A stretch of DNA of 64,000 nt from Micromonospora rhizosphaerae (GCF_900091465.1 NZ_FMHV01000002.1:4960001-5024000), one strand, 5' to 3'. Shown: positions 37,260 through 45,862, numbered from the stretch's first letter. Translations and numbers: made by a program. The notes: generated by a model from the letters alone, not told the origin.

Positions 37260-38030
37260 CTACTGCAGGAAGGCCCCGAGGGGCGAGAGCAGCAGCCGAC
37301 CGAGCAGCGCGGCGTTGTCGTCCAGCCGCGTCCGCTCACACTCGCGGGCATCCGGGTCGTGCCGGCAGCGCCAGATCTTCTGCGCGTTGCGCCAGGCCAC
37401 GTTCCGGGTGTACTCCACCAGTTCGCCCTGGTACCAGTCGTCGATGTCGCCGTTCAGCATGTCGATCATGAGCTGCCAGTGGTCCAGGTAGCCGCGGCGC
37501 AGCTCGGGGATCCGCTCGGCGAAGATGTCGTTGATCTCGAGGTAGTCGTGGTGCTGGTCGCTGCCGTCGACCGGCTCGGACTGGAGGCTGTCGAACGTCG
37601 TCACCAGCGCGAACGGCAGATCGTAGTTGATGTGCGCGTTCACCCCGGCGGCGGCCGAGGGCAGCGGTCGGGCGTCCGGGCCACGCATCCGTTCGAAGAG
37701 GCAGTGCCAGGCCTTCGGCGTGTTCGCGCTGGACTCGGTCCAGTACCGCAGCGCGTCGAAGTAGCGGGCGGCGAACTCCACGTCCAGCCGGGCCAGGAAG
37801 ACCGGGTCGGCGAAGCGGTCGTCGTAGAGGCCGTCCAGCACGCTGGTGGTGATGGTCAGGTAGAGCTTGTTGAAGTCGGCCAGCGGGCAGCTCGCCTCGA
37901 GCGGGGGCAGCCGGACCAGCAGGTCCTGGAGCTTGGTGAGATGGTCGACCACCGCCGGCACGTCGGCGGGGTGGTCGGCGAGCAGCCCCACCATGTCCTG
38001 GTGCACAGGACCCCAGACCGGTTCGGTCAT
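37260..38030 (-). CDS. DUF5995 family protein
   Basis: 256 aa from ATG 38030 (GGAGGAGAG upstream). The family signature is visible: LADFNKLYLTITTSVLDGLY, RLDVEFAARYFDALRYW, the central GVNAHINYDLPFALVTTFD and a C-terminal RNVAWRNAQKIWRC. The alpha-helical fold with conserved His (NAHINYDLP) suggests metal or small-molecule binding; no function is known. No signal peptide. Its upstream region carries a 21-of-23 match to the element before the cyclase/ATPase gene at 41284, suggesting common control. Confidence 0.85.
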   Translation of the reverse strand: MTEPVWGPVHQDMVGLLADHPADVPAVVDHLTKLQDLLVRLPPLEASCPLADFNKLYLTITTSVLDGLYDDRFADPVFLARLDVEFAARYFDALRYWTESSANTPKAWHCLFERMRGPDARPLPSAAAGVNAHINYDLPFALVTTFDSLQSEPVDGSDQHHDYLEINDIFAERIPELRRGYLDHWQLMIDMLNGDIDDWYQGELVEYTRNVAWRNAQKIWRCRHDPDARECERTRLDDNAALLGRLLLSPLGAFLQ

Positions 38031-38106
38031 CTCTCCTCCACTGTGGCCGGGGCGCCAGGAGCGCCGCGGTGACGCAGGACAGCCTTCCAGCCGACGCCGG
38101 TCGGCC

Positions 38107-38129
38107 GGATCAGTAGAACGACGTATGTC
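38107..38129 (-). promoter_or_regulatory. Shared 23-bp element upstream of the DUF5995 gene
   Basis: On the minus strand it reads GACATACGTCGT, T, CTAC, T, GATCC. It matches the copy at 41197-41219 at 21 of 23 positions, in the same orientation to the gene it precedes, ending 76 bases before the DUF5995 start. It overlaps the stop codon of the LuxR-type gene. It may be an operator or an alternative promoter. Confidence 0.6.
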
Positions 38130-41097
38130 AGTCCGCGCCGTACGGGTGATCGGGACGATTGCGCAGGAATATCGCGCTCGCCTGCACCCGGGTGCGGACC
38201 TGGAGCTTGTCGAAGATGTGCGAGACGTGCACGCCGATGGTCCGCTCGCTGATGAACAGCCGCTGGCCGATCTCCTTGTTGGTCAGCCCCTCGGCGACCG
38301 CAGCCAGCACCTCGCGCTCCCGGGCGGTCAGCACGGCCAGCTCGTCGACGGCCGGCTCGGCGACGGCGGCCGCGGGACGCTCACGGGGCGGCGCGGGCCG
38401 CCGCTCGGTCTCCCGCTCCTCCAGCGTCACCCGGGCCCGGCCGGCAATGGTACGGATCTCGCTGCTCAGCGGCACCGCCCCCAGGCCCTGCGCCATCTGG
38501 TACGCCTGCCGCAGCAGCTTGCCGGCGGTCGCGACCCGGCTGCGCCGGGCCAGCAGCGCCTCGGCCTGACGCAGCCGCGAGTACGCCGCCGGGTACGGGT
38601 GGTTGCGCCGGTCCCACTCCGCCGCCGAGCGGGCCCACAGCTCCGGGTCGCCCCTGCCGTCGAGCCGGCTGACCTCCGCGTCGCAGAGCGCGAGGAATCC
38701 GTCCACGATGTAGCGCACCGGACCAGCGGCGTCCTCGCTCTTGCGGGCAACCCGGTCGACCACCTCGCGCAGCCGCCGCACCGCCATCTCGTCCACCGCG
38801 ATGGTGCGGCTGGCGTGCGCCTCGGCCTCGGCGCGCAGCCCGTGCCAGGCCAGGGTGGCCAGCACGATCACATCGTCGGAGCGGCTCTCGGTCAGACCAC
38901 GTTGGACGGCCTGCCGGGCCAGGTCGTGCCGCCCCTGCCACATGTCCAGCCCGGCCCGCAGGATCAGCATCGGCAGCACGTGCCGGGCGCCGCCGCCGGC
39001 CAACACGGTGGCCACCGCCTCCAGGTCCCGGTCGGAGGCCTCGATGTCGCCGTACCCGACGGAGAGCCGGCACCGGGCCAGCAGCAGCTCGACCGCGTCG
39101 GCGCCGGAGGGGCGGTGCCGCAGCGCCGCCGCGACCACCTTCTCCGCCTCGGACCACTGCCCGACCCGGAACAGCCCGTTGGTGGCGATGGCCAGCAGCC
39201 GGGTCTCCCAGGTGCGGCCCAGGCCCAGCTCGGCGACCCGTTCGGCGCCGCGGCGGGCGACCACCACGCCCTCCTCGAGGATGTTCAGCGGGCCGGTCAG
39301 CAGCTCCGCCAGGTGCAGGTACGCGCAGGCCACGTCCTCCGGCCGCCCGGAGCGCTCGGCGACCTCCAGCGCCTCCCGCGTCACCGCGAGCCCGGCGTCC
39401 GGGTCCTCCAGGTAGGCCTCGCTGAAGCCGAGCGCGGCGCTGGCCAGCACCACCTCCGAGGTGGAGCCCTCGACCGCCGCGGCGAGCTGCAGCGCCTCCC
39501 TCGCCTGGTCGCCGGCCTCGGCGTACCGGCCGAGGTGCAGCAGCAGCTCGGCCAGGTGGGCCGCGGCGGTGGCACGCTCCCGCGGCGTGCAGTCGGCGGC
39601 AGCCAGGGCCCGCCGGTACTCGGCCTCGGCGGGGGCGGACCGGCCGGCGGCGGCCAGGTAGCGGGCCCGCCGGATGTGCAGGGCGCAGGACGGCGGACCG
39701 CCGGCGTCCGCCGCCAACTCCTCCAGCAGGGCCAGCGCCCGGGCGTGCTCGCCACAGTGGTGGGCCGTCTCGGCGGCGTGTTCCAGCAGCTCGGCGCGGT
39801 CGACCTCGACCGGTGCGGGGCGGGCGGCGTCCGGCGGGCCGGCGGGCGGCGCGGCGGCCAGCTGGAGCGCGCTCGACCAGTGCCGGTGCGCCTCGGCGTA
39901 ACCGTGCAGCCGCTCGGCCTCCTGGGCGGCGGCCATCGCGGCCGGCAATGCGCGGGCCGGCTCACCGGCCAGCCGCCAGTGGTGGGCCAGCCGGGCCTGG
40001 TGCAGCTCAGCGGTGGCCGAGGTCAGCGCCTCGGCGTAGCGCCGCTGCAGGGCCGAGCGCTCGGCGGGCAGCAGCTCGTGCGCCAGCACCTCGGCGACCA
40101 GCCGGTGCCGCAACCGGTAGCCGTCGTCGGCACCGACCAGCAGCCGGTGCGCCACCGCGGCCCGGACCGCCTGGATCAGGTCCTCCTCGGGCAGCCGGAC
40201 CACCTGGGCCAGCAGCCAGTGTTCGACCGGCTCCACACCGGCGGCGACCGCGTGCATGACCGCGTGCGCGGGCTGCGGCAGCGCGTCGACCCGGGCCAGG
40301 AAGATCTCCCGGAGCGTGTCGGAGAGCTCGTCCCGGCCGTCGCGCACGTCCCGGGCCAGCTCCTCGACCACGAACGGGTTGCCGCCGCTGCGCTGCCAGA
40401 CCAGCTCGGCCGCGTCCGGGGCCAGCGGCCGGCCGACGATCGCCGCGGCCAGCCGGTCGGTGTCCGCCCGGTCCAGCGGTGCCAGGTCGAGCACCCGGAC
40501 CGACCGCAGCCGGCGCAGCTCGGTGAGGACCCGACGCAGCGGGTGGGCGCCCTGCAGGGCCTCGGCCCGGATTGCGGCGAGCACCGACAGCTGCAGGTCA
40601 CCGAGGCCGGCGAGCAGATAGAGCAGCAGCTCGCGGGTGCTCCGGTCGACCCACTGGAGGTCGTCCAGCACCAAAACCAGCGGGCGACCGCCGGCGACCA
40701 GGTGCAGGCCGCGGGAGACCCGCTCCAGCAGCGCGCCGGCGCCATCCGGCCCCGGGGTCTCGTCGTCGAACATCTGGAGCAGACCGCGCACCGCCGAGGA
40801 GGTACGGGCCTGGGCGGCGGTCAGCTCGCCGTCGAAGCGGCGCAGCGCCTGCCGCAGCGGATGCAGCGGGGAGGCGTCGCCGATGTCCAGGCAGGAGCCG
40901 GTGAGCACCAGCGCGCCGCCGTCCCGCAGCCGGGTGCTCACCTCGTGCAGCAGCCGGGTCTTGCCCACCCCGGACTCGCCGGTGAGGAAGACCGCCGCGG
41001 TGTGCCCCGGCGCGACGTCGTCGAGCAGCGCTGACCGGAGCGTCGCCAGCTGATCGGCACGACCGACGAGCGGTGCGGTGTCCACATCGCTGGCCAT
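38128..41097 (-). CDS. Large ATP-binding LuxR-family regulator (LAL/MalT-like)
   Basis: 989 aa from ATG 41097. Order: AAA/NB-ARC-like ATPase (about 8-290) with intact Walker A GESGVGKT (40-47) and Walker B LVLVLDDLQWVD; a winged-helix/linker; a long TPR-like helical region (about 370-900); and a C-terminal LuxR HTH (about 920-985: LTAREREVLAAVAEGLTNKE and ISERTIGVHVSHIFDKLQV). Such proteins are signal-dependent activators, often of secondary metabolism or catabolic genes. TAGGCT lies seven bases before the ATG, so the mRNA is probably leaderless. Divergent from the cyclase/ATPase gene with 186 bases between; the shared element lies there. Confidence 0.92.
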   Translation of the reverse strand: MASDVDTAPLVGRADQLATLRSALLDDVAPGHTAAVFLTGESGVGKTRLLHEVSTRLRDGGALVLTGSCLDIGDASPLHPLRQALRRFDGELTAAQARTSSAVRGLLQMFDDETPGPDGAGALLERVSRGLHLVAGGRPLVLVLDDLQWVDRSTRELLLYLLAGLGDLQLSVLAAIRAEALQGAHPLRRVLTELRRLRSVRVLDLAPLDRADTDRLAAAIVGRPLAPDAAELVWQRSGGNPFVVEELARDVRDGRDELSDTLREIFLARVDALPQPAHAVMHAVAAGVEPVEHWLLAQVVRLPEEDLIQAVRAAVAHRLLVGADDGYRLRHRLVAEVLAHELLPAERSALQRRYAEALTSATAELHQARLAHHWRLAGEPARALPAAMAAAQEAERLHGYAEAHRHWSSALQLAAAPPAGPPDAARPAPVEVDRAELLEHAAETAHHCGEHARALALLEELAADAGGPPSCALHIRRARYLAAAGRSAPAEAEYRRALAAADCTPRERATAAAHLAELLLHLGRYAEAGDQAREALQLAAAVEGSTSEVVLASAALGFSEAYLEDPDAGLAVTREALEVAERSGRPEDVACAYLHLAELLTGPLNILEEGVVVARRGAERVAELGLGRTWETRLLAIATNGLFRVGQWSEAEKVVAAALRHRPSGADAVELLLARCRLSVGYGDIEASDRDLEAVATVLAGGGARHVLPMLILRAGLDMWQGRHDLARQAVQRGLTESRSDDVIVLATLAWHGLRAEAEAHASRTIAVDEMAVRRLREVVDRVARKSEDAAGPVRYIVDGFLALCDAEVSRLDGRGDPELWARSAAEWDRRNHPYPAAYSRLRQAEALLARRSRVATAGKLLRQAYQMAQGLGAVPLSSEIRTIAGRARVTLEERETERRPAPPRERPAAAVAEPAVDELAVLTAREREVLAAVAEGLTNKEIGQRLFISERTIGVHVSHIFDKLQVRTRVQASAIFLRNRPDHPYGAD

Positions 41098-41196
41098 GGC
41101 TCGCAGCCTAATCACAGGCTCCCGCACTGTTCTACGGGCGAACGGGCCTTGTGGTACTCCTCGCGTCGACATTGCGACTAAAGGTTGCGGGTGGCC

Positions 41197-41219
41197 GACA
41201 TACGTCGTCCTACCGATCC
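41197..41219 (+). promoter_or_regulatory. Shared 23-bp element upstream of the cyclase/ATPase gene
   Basis: Reads GACATACGTCGT, C, CTAC, C, GATCC: 21 of 23 bases equal to the copy before the DUF5995 gene. It ends 64 bases before the cyclase/ATPase start and lies about 100 bases upstream of the divergent LuxR-type start, so it could act on both. A partial third copy, GTAGGTCGTC, is near 41250. Confidence 0.6.
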
Positions 41220-41283
41220 CCCGACGATCCGGTGGTGCAACTCTCCGTAGGTCGTCAGGCACCAACGGGGGAGGACGGGTGCG

Positions 41284-43542
41284 ATGCAAATGTCCACAAT
41301 CGCCGGGAGTCCGGAAGCCCTCGGCTCGGCACACTGGCCGGTACCCGAGGAGCGACGGACCGTGACCGTGCTCTTCGCCGACATCGTCGGCTCCACCGGG
41401 CTGATCGAGCGGCTCGATCCGGAGGACGTGCGGGCCCTGCAGCGGGCGTACTTCGACACCGTCGCGGGGGTGCTGCGCCGGTGGAACGGCGTGGTCGAGA
41501 AGTACATCGGCGACGCGGTGATGGCGCTCTTCGGCGCGCACGGCTCCGACGGCTTCGACGCGTACCGGGCGGTGCAGGCCGGGCTGGAGATCCAGCGCGC
41601 CCTCGGCCGACGGTCGCCGGCCGGCACTCGGCTGCGCGTGCGGGTCGGGGTGGCCACCGGCGAGGCGCTGGTGGACGTCGCCGGCACCCGCGACGGTGGG
41701 CACGGCATGGCCAGCGGCGCGGTGATCACCACCGCGGCCCGTCTTCAGCAGTACGCCCCGCCCGGCGGCGTGGTGGTCTGCGCGGCCACCCGGCGGGCCA
41801 CCGCCGGCCTGGTCGAGCAGCGGCCGCTGGCCTCGATGGCGGTCGCCGGCAAGGCGATGCCGCTGGACGTCTGGCGGGTGACCGGGCCGGGCCGGGGGGG
41901 CCCGGCCCGGCACCACGGCCCGCTGATCGGCCGGCGGCGGGAGCTGGCCACGGCGGGCGATGAGATCGCGCGGGCGGTCCGGGACCGCCGCCCGCGCTGG
42001 GTCTCGCTGGTCGGCCCGGCGGGCAGTGGGCGGAGCCGGCTGCTGCACGAGCTGGTGCGGGCGGCGTCCACCGTGGACGGGGTGCCGGTACGCTGGTGTG
42101 TCGCGCACTGCCCGCCGTACCCGCAGGGGGCCTGGACGCCGCTGGCCGACATGGTCCGCGGGTTCGCCGGGGTCCGCGACACCGACCTTTCCGCGACCGT
42201 ACGCCGGCGGCTGGCCACGGCGCTCGAAGGAGTCCTTCCGCCGCAGCGGCGGGGCGCGGCGGCGCACGCGTTGGCGGAGCTGCTGGCCGCGTCGGAGGAC
42301 GCGGCCGCCGCGGATCGGGGGGCCGACGCGTGGCTGCAGGTCCTGCTGGAACTGGCGGCGGGGCAGCCGGTGGTGGTCGCGGTGGACGACCTGGACCGAG
42401 CGGCCCCGGCGCTGAACCGGTTCCTGCACCGGCTCTTCGCGGCGGCGACCGAGCGGGAGCTGCCGTTGGCGGTGGTGGCCACGCACGGTCCGGGCTGGGC
42501 CGACGTGCTGCCCGGCGCCGCCGACCGACGCCGGCGGGTGCCGCTGCCCGCGCTCGATACCGTCCACACCGGACGGCTGCTCCGGCACCAGCTCCGCCGG
42601 GCCGGCCGACCGGCCGCGCTGGCGGGGCGGCTGCTGCCGCTGGTCGGCGGCAACCCGGGCGTCGCCGAGGCGTACGTCCGGGGGCTCGACGAGGACGGGG
42701 CGTCGGGCGCCCGGGTGCCCGAGGCAGTCCGCCGGATCGTCGACGCCCGGCTGGATCGGCTCGACGGGGAGCAGCGGGCGGTGCTGATGGCCGGTGCGGC
42801 GCTCGGCGTCGGCTTCGCCCCGACGGCGGTCGACCGGCTGCTCGGCTGGGCGCCGGGCCGGGCCGAGCCGGTGCTGCGGGACCTGGCGGCGCAGGCGCTG
42901 CTGCGGCCGGCGCGCGGCGGGTACGCCGTCGCGGAGCCGGCGGTGGCGCTGGTCGCCCACGACCGGCTGCCCCGCGCGGTCCGGGCCGAATTCGCCCGCC
43001 GCGCTCGGACGCCTCGCCTCCTCGACCCGACGCGCGCAGCCGACGCCATGTCCACGGCCGACGCGAGGCGGGCGCCCCACGCCCCCCGCGCGGTCGACGC
43101 CACCCCCGCGGTCGACGCCCGCCAAGCGGTCGACGCCTCCCAGGCGGTCCCCGCCAAACCCGCGCTGGACGCGCCCCGGGCGGTCGACGCGAGGCGGGCG
43201 GCCCCGGCCACACGTGCGGTTTACGCCACGCCCGCGGTCGACGCGCTACGTGCGGCCGATGCGACCTGGGCGGTCGACGCGGACAGGCGCCGGGACGGCG
43301 TGCCCGACCTTACCCACGAAGCCGGAGCCCTCCCGCGCCGGTCCCGACCGGACCGGACCGTGGGGCGGATCCATCCGCTGGCCGTGCATCCCCGGGCCGG
43401 TCTGGACGGCCCGCCGGCCGATAACGACTCAGCCGAGATGATCGACTCCGCTTACGGCACCTCGCGGGGTCCGACGGCGGCCGACACCCCAATGTCGCGC
43501 AAACGGAGTGGAGTATCGACTGTCCGGCTCGCCGCGGCCTGA
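41284..43542 (+). CDS. Degenerate class III cyclase-AAA ATPase protein with hexapeptide-repeat tail
   Basis: 752 aa from ATG 41284 (GGGGGAGGAC upstream). Residues about 25-200 form a class III adenylate/guanylate cyclase domain: FADIVGST with metal Asp33, EKYIGDAVM with Asp77. The transition-state Asn of the N-x-x-x-R motif is Thr149 (Arg153 kept). An AAA/NB-ARC-like domain follows (about 212-560); its P-loop is GPAGSGRS (244-251), with Arg250 in place of the Walker lysine, while Walker B VVVAVDDLD is kept. Relatives usually continue with several hundred residues of TPR helices; here residues about 583-666 are 14 hexapeptide repeats and an 87-residue tail. Both enzyme sites look impaired, so a binding or sensory role is more likely than catalysis. 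Confidence 0.85.
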   Translation: MQMSTIAGSPEALGSAHWPVPEERRTVTVLFADIVGSTGLIERLDPEDVRALQRAYFDTVAGVLRRWNGVVEKYIGDAVMALFGAHGSDGFDAYRAVQAGLEIQRALGRRSPAGTRLRVRVGVATGEALVDVAGTRDGGHGMASGAVITTAARLQQYAPPGGVVVCAATRRATAGLVEQRPLASMAVAGKAMPLDVWRVTGPGRGGPARHHGPLIGRRRELATAGDEIARAVRDRRPRWVSLVGPAGSGRSRLLHELVRAASTVDGVPVRWCVAHCPPYPQGAWTPLADMVRGFAGVRDTDLSATVRRRLATALEGVLPPQRRGAAAHALAELLAASEDAAAADRGADAWLQVLLELAAGQPVVVAVDDLDRAAPALNRFLHRLFAAATERELPLAVVATHGPGWADVLPGAADRRRRVPLPALDTVHTGRLLRHQLRRAGRPAALAGRLLPLVGGNPGVAEAYVRGLDEDGASGARVPEAVRRIVDARLDRLDGEQRAVLMAGAALGVGFAPTAVDRLLGWAPGRAEPVLRDLAAQALLRPARGGYAVAEPAVALVAHDRLPRAVRAEFARRARTPRLLDPTRAADAMSTADARRAPHAPRAVDATPAVDARQAVDASQAVPAKPALDAPRAVDARRAAPATRAVYATPAVDALRAADATWAVDADRRRDGVPDLTHEAGALPRRSRPDRTVGRIHPLAVHPRAGLDGPPADNDSAEMIDSAYGTSRGPTAADTPMSRKRSGVSTVRLAAA
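43030..43281 (+). repeat. 14 tandem 18-bp repeats coding for hexapeptides
   Basis: Fourteen consecutive in-frame 18-bp units inside the cyclase/ATPase gene encode hexads of the form xx-A-(V/A/P/L/T)-(D/P/H/Y)-A: TRAADA, MSTADA, RRAPHA, PRAVDA, TPAVDA, RQAVDA, SQAVPA, KPALDA, PRAVDA, RRAAPA, TRAVYA, TPAVDA, LRAADA, TWAVDA. The most conserved DNA core is GCGGTCGACGCC. No unit is lost or shifted across 252 bases, which argues that the frame is maintained. Confidence 0.9.
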
Positions 43543-43644
43543 GCCGTCGCGCGGACTGCGGCGCGGGCCGGGGCGGCCGCCAGGTCACCCGCAGCGGGCA
43601 GCCGGCCACGGGGTGACACCTCGTTCCCGTGGGACCCCTGGCGG

Positions 43645-44211
43645 TCAGCGGTCGGCGAGGAACGCCAGCACCCGCTCCCAGGTCCGCTCGGCGGCCACGG
43701 GGTCGTGGTCGGGCAGGTCGGGGTCGGTGTAGAGGTGCCCCGGCCCCGGGTAGCGGTGCACCGACAGCTCGGCGCCGGCGGCGGTCATCGCCCGCTGCCA
43801 CTCGTCCACCTCGTGCTGCGGTTCGTACTCGTCGGGGTCGGCGAGGTGCAGCTGCACCGGAAGCCCGGGACGCACCGCGTCGGGCGCGCCGCCGGTGCCG
43901 TGCAGGAGCAGCAGGGCCGCCGCGGCCGGCCGCTCGGCGAGCAGCGCCCCGGCCACCCCCGCACCCAGCGAAAAGCCGGCCAGCACCGTCTCGGCCGGCA
44001 GGTCCCTTGCCGCGGCGCGGGCCCGGTCCAGCACCGCGTCCCGGCCGACCTTGTCGAGCAGCGCGAAGCCCTCCTCGACGGTGTCGGTTGCCGGCAGCCC
44101 GTACAGGTCGGGGGTGGTGACCTGGTGCCCGGCGGTGCGCAACCGGTCCGCGGCGGCGAGCACGGCGGGCCGCAGCCCGTAGACCGAGTGGAAGAGCAGG
44201 ATGTGTCCCAT
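43645..44211 (-). CDS. Dienelactone-hydrolase family alpha/beta hydrolase
   Basis: 188 aa from ATG 44211 (GGATGGG upstream). Begins MGHILLFHSVYGLRPAV; nucleophile elbow GFSLGAG with Ser in place of the Cys of true dienelactone hydrolases; catalytic His in PGPGHLYTD and acid in LHLADPDEYEP. The family hydrolyses small esters or lactones; substrate unknown. It lies 102 bases after the convergent cyclase/ATPase gene. Confidence 0.85.
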   Translation of the reverse strand: MGHILLFHSVYGLRPAVLAAADRLRTAGHQVTTPDLYGLPATDTVEEGFALLDKVGRDAVLDRARAAARDLPAETVLAGFSLGAGVAGALLAERPAAAALLLLHGTGGAPDAVRPGLPVQLHLADPDEYEPQHEVDEWQRAMTAAGAELSVHRYPGPGHLYTDPDLPDHDPVAAERTWERVLAFLADR

Positions 44212-44245
44212 CGGCCCATCCTGCACCCGGCCACCGACAAACGGG

Positions 44246-44263
44246 CCCGCCGCGCCCGGCGGG
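44246..44263 (-). terminator. Small hairpin after the glycosyltransferase gene
   Basis: 7-bp stem CCCGCCG / CGGCGGG with CGCC loop, 12 bases beyond the stop at 44275. Confidence 0.5.
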
Positions 44264-44274
44264 ATCGTCGACGG

Positions 44275-45384
44275 TCAGCCCAGCGACTCGATCCGCGCCA
44301 CCAGCTCGGCCGGCGGCGGCATCGCCGCGATCTCCCGGCTCACCTTCACCGCGGCGGCGGCGAGTTCGGCGTCGGTGACCAGCCGGGACAGGGTTTCCGC
44401 GGTGATCCCCCGGGCCGGCGCCGCGATGCCGGCGCCCCGGTTCGCCGCCAACGTGGCGTTGAACCGGCGGTCACCCGGGCCGACGGTGGCGAGCTGCGGG
44501 ACGCCGGCGACCAGCGCGCCGAGGACGCTGCCCGCGCCGCCGTGATGGACCAGCGCCGCGCTGGCCGGCAGGGCCGCGGCGAGCGGGATCCAGTCGACGG
44601 TACGGACGTTGGCCGGCAACGCCGACCGGGACAGCCGCCCGTTCGGCCGCACCAGGACGAACTCGGCGTCGACCCGGTCGGCGGCGGCGACCACCGCCCG
44701 CATCGGGCCCGCCCCGCCGGGACCGGCCACCGTGCTCCGGCTGACCAGCACCCGGGGCCGGTCCCCCGGCTCGCGCAGCCAGTCCGGCAGCTCACCGCCG
44801 CCGGCGTACGAGTCGTACCGCAGCGGCCAGCCGTCCTGGGTCGCCACGCTGGGCGGGGCTACGGCGATCGCCGCGGCGGGTGGCGGGATCGTCGCGACGC
44901 GGTGCCGGCGCAGCGCCCCGGTGAGCCGCTCGGTGGTGACCCGGACCAGCTCGCGCCCGTCGAAGAGCGAGTTCTCGTGGCGTACCGCCGGGACGCCGAC
45001 CCGGGCGGCCGCGAGCGCGCCGGCCACCGCGAACGGCTCGTAGACCACCAGGTCGGGTGACCACTCCTGGGCCAGGGCGACCATGCCGTCGGCCAGTTCG
45101 TCGTTGACCTGTCCGAAGAGGAGGGCGGCGCCGCGGGTGCCGGCCGTACCGGCCAGCTCGGCGCGCGCGACCAGCGGATGCCGCAGCATCACCCCGCGGG
45201 CGATCCGTCCGAAGTCGAACGCCGGAGCGACATCGCGGACCGGCAGGCCGGAGCGGGCCGCCGCGAGGCCGTCGGCCGCCGTAGCGACCAGCACGTCGTG
45301 CCCGGCGTCGCGCAGGGCGAGGGCGAGCGGCAGCAGGGGGAAGACGTGACCGATCAGGGGCGCGGACGCCACCAGCACACGCAT
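44275..45384 (-). CDS. Glycosyltransferase, UGT/MGT-like (GT-B fold)
   Basis: 369 aa. GT1-like: N-terminal MRVLVASAPLIGHVFPLLPL with the catalytic His in the first loop, and C-terminal nucleotide-sugar motif ALVHHGGAGSVLGALVAGVP, close to macrolide and EryCIII-type transferases. It would transfer a sugar to a hydrophobic small molecule. No polyketide or peptide synthase genes adjoin it, so it may act in detoxification or in a cluster elsewhere. Slightly shorter than the usual 390-420 residues. Confidence 0.88.
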   Translation of the reverse strand: MRVLVASAPLIGHVFPLLPLALALRDAGHDVLVATAADGLAAARSGLPVRDVAPAFDFGRIARGVMLRHPLVARAELAGTAGTRGAALLFGQVNDELADGMVALAQEWSPDLVVYEPFAVAGALAAARVGVPAVRHENSLFDGRELVRVTTERLTGALRRHRVATIPPPAAAIAVAPPSVATQDGWPLRYDSYAGGGELPDWLREPGDRPRVLVSRSTVAGPGGAGPMRAVVAAADRVDAEFVLVRPNGRLSRSALPANVRTVDWIPLAAALPASAALVHHGGAGSVLGALVAGVPQLATVGPGDRRFNATLAANRGAGIAAPARGITAETLSRLVTDAELAAAAVKVSREIAAMPPPAELVARIESLG

Positions 45385-45430
45385 GCCTCGATGCTAGGGG
45401 CCACCCGCCGGTCGGTGGGACCCCGCGGGC

Positions 45431-45862
45431 TCAGGCCGCCGCTCCACCGCCCTGGGACAGGGTGCGGCTGCGGCCCCGGAACTCGGCGACAACCTCGTCG
45501 TCCCGCCAGACGGTGACGTCGTAGATGCCGCTGCGGCCGTACCGGGTGCGCTCGGTCGCCCGGGCCTCCAGCAGGTCGCCCTCGCGGACCGGGCGGAGGA
45601 AGCTGATCTCGGCGCCGGCCGCGACGGTCACCGGGCCATGGCTGTTGCAGGCCAGCGCGAAGGCGGTGTCGGCCAGCAGGAAGACGAAGCCGCCGTGGCC
45701 GATGGCGTGACCGTTGAGCATGGCCGCGGTGACCCGCATCCGGGCCACCGCCGCACCGTCCGCAACGGAGACCAGCTCGATGCCGAGCCCCTTGGAGGCC
45801 ACGTCGGCGTCGAACATCTCGTGGGCCGCGTTGCGGCCGCCACTCTCCCCCATGTCAGCCAC
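45431..45862 (-). CDS. paaI: PaaI-like hotdog thioesterase
   Basis: 143 aa from GTG 45862, overlapping the paaK-like stop by eight bases. Hotdog-fold thioesterase: AAMLNGHAIGHGGFVFLLAD is the PaaI active-site signature (Asp at the helix), ISFLRPVREGDLLEARATER the central strand. PaaI proteins hydrolyse aryl-CoA esters such as hydroxyphenylacetyl-CoA and rescue CoA when the pathway stalls. Overlap with the ligase supports a joint role. An in-frame ATG three codons later is an alternative start. Confidence 0.9.
   Translation of the reverse strand: MADMGESGGRNAAHEMFDADVASKGLGIELVSVADGAAVARMRVTAAMLNGHAIGHGGFVFLLADTAFALACNSHGPVTVAAGAEISFLRPVREGDLLEARATERTRYGRSGIYDVTVWRDDEVVAEFRGRSRTLSQGGGAAA

Noticed and set aside
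37867..41034. Open reading frame of 1055 codons on the plus strand, antisense to the LuxR ATPase gene; similar long frames elsewhere (for example 106-1686, 33529-35823, 29659-32487).
   Set aside because: High GC at third positions keeps antisense frames open; their translations are Arg/Gly/Pro-rich or Val/Asp/Gln-rich without domains, while the opposite strand encodes recognisable proteins.
41745..43211. Minus-strand frame across the hexapeptide repeat giving Ala/Ser/Thr-rich repeats.
   Set aside because: The repeat is in register with the plus-strand protein, which has known domains on its N-terminal side and a proper RBS.
36418..43626. A 15-base near-repeat (GTGACACCTC-A/G-TTCC) at 36418 and 43612.
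   Set aside because: 14 of 15 matches over 64 kb are expected by chance many times; the positions (a gene end and an intergenic gap) share no orientation or distance rule.
44275..45384. Secondary-metabolite cluster around the glycosyltransferase.
   Set aside because: No synthase, sugar biosynthesis or tailoring genes are next to it; a neighbouring hydrolase is not enough.
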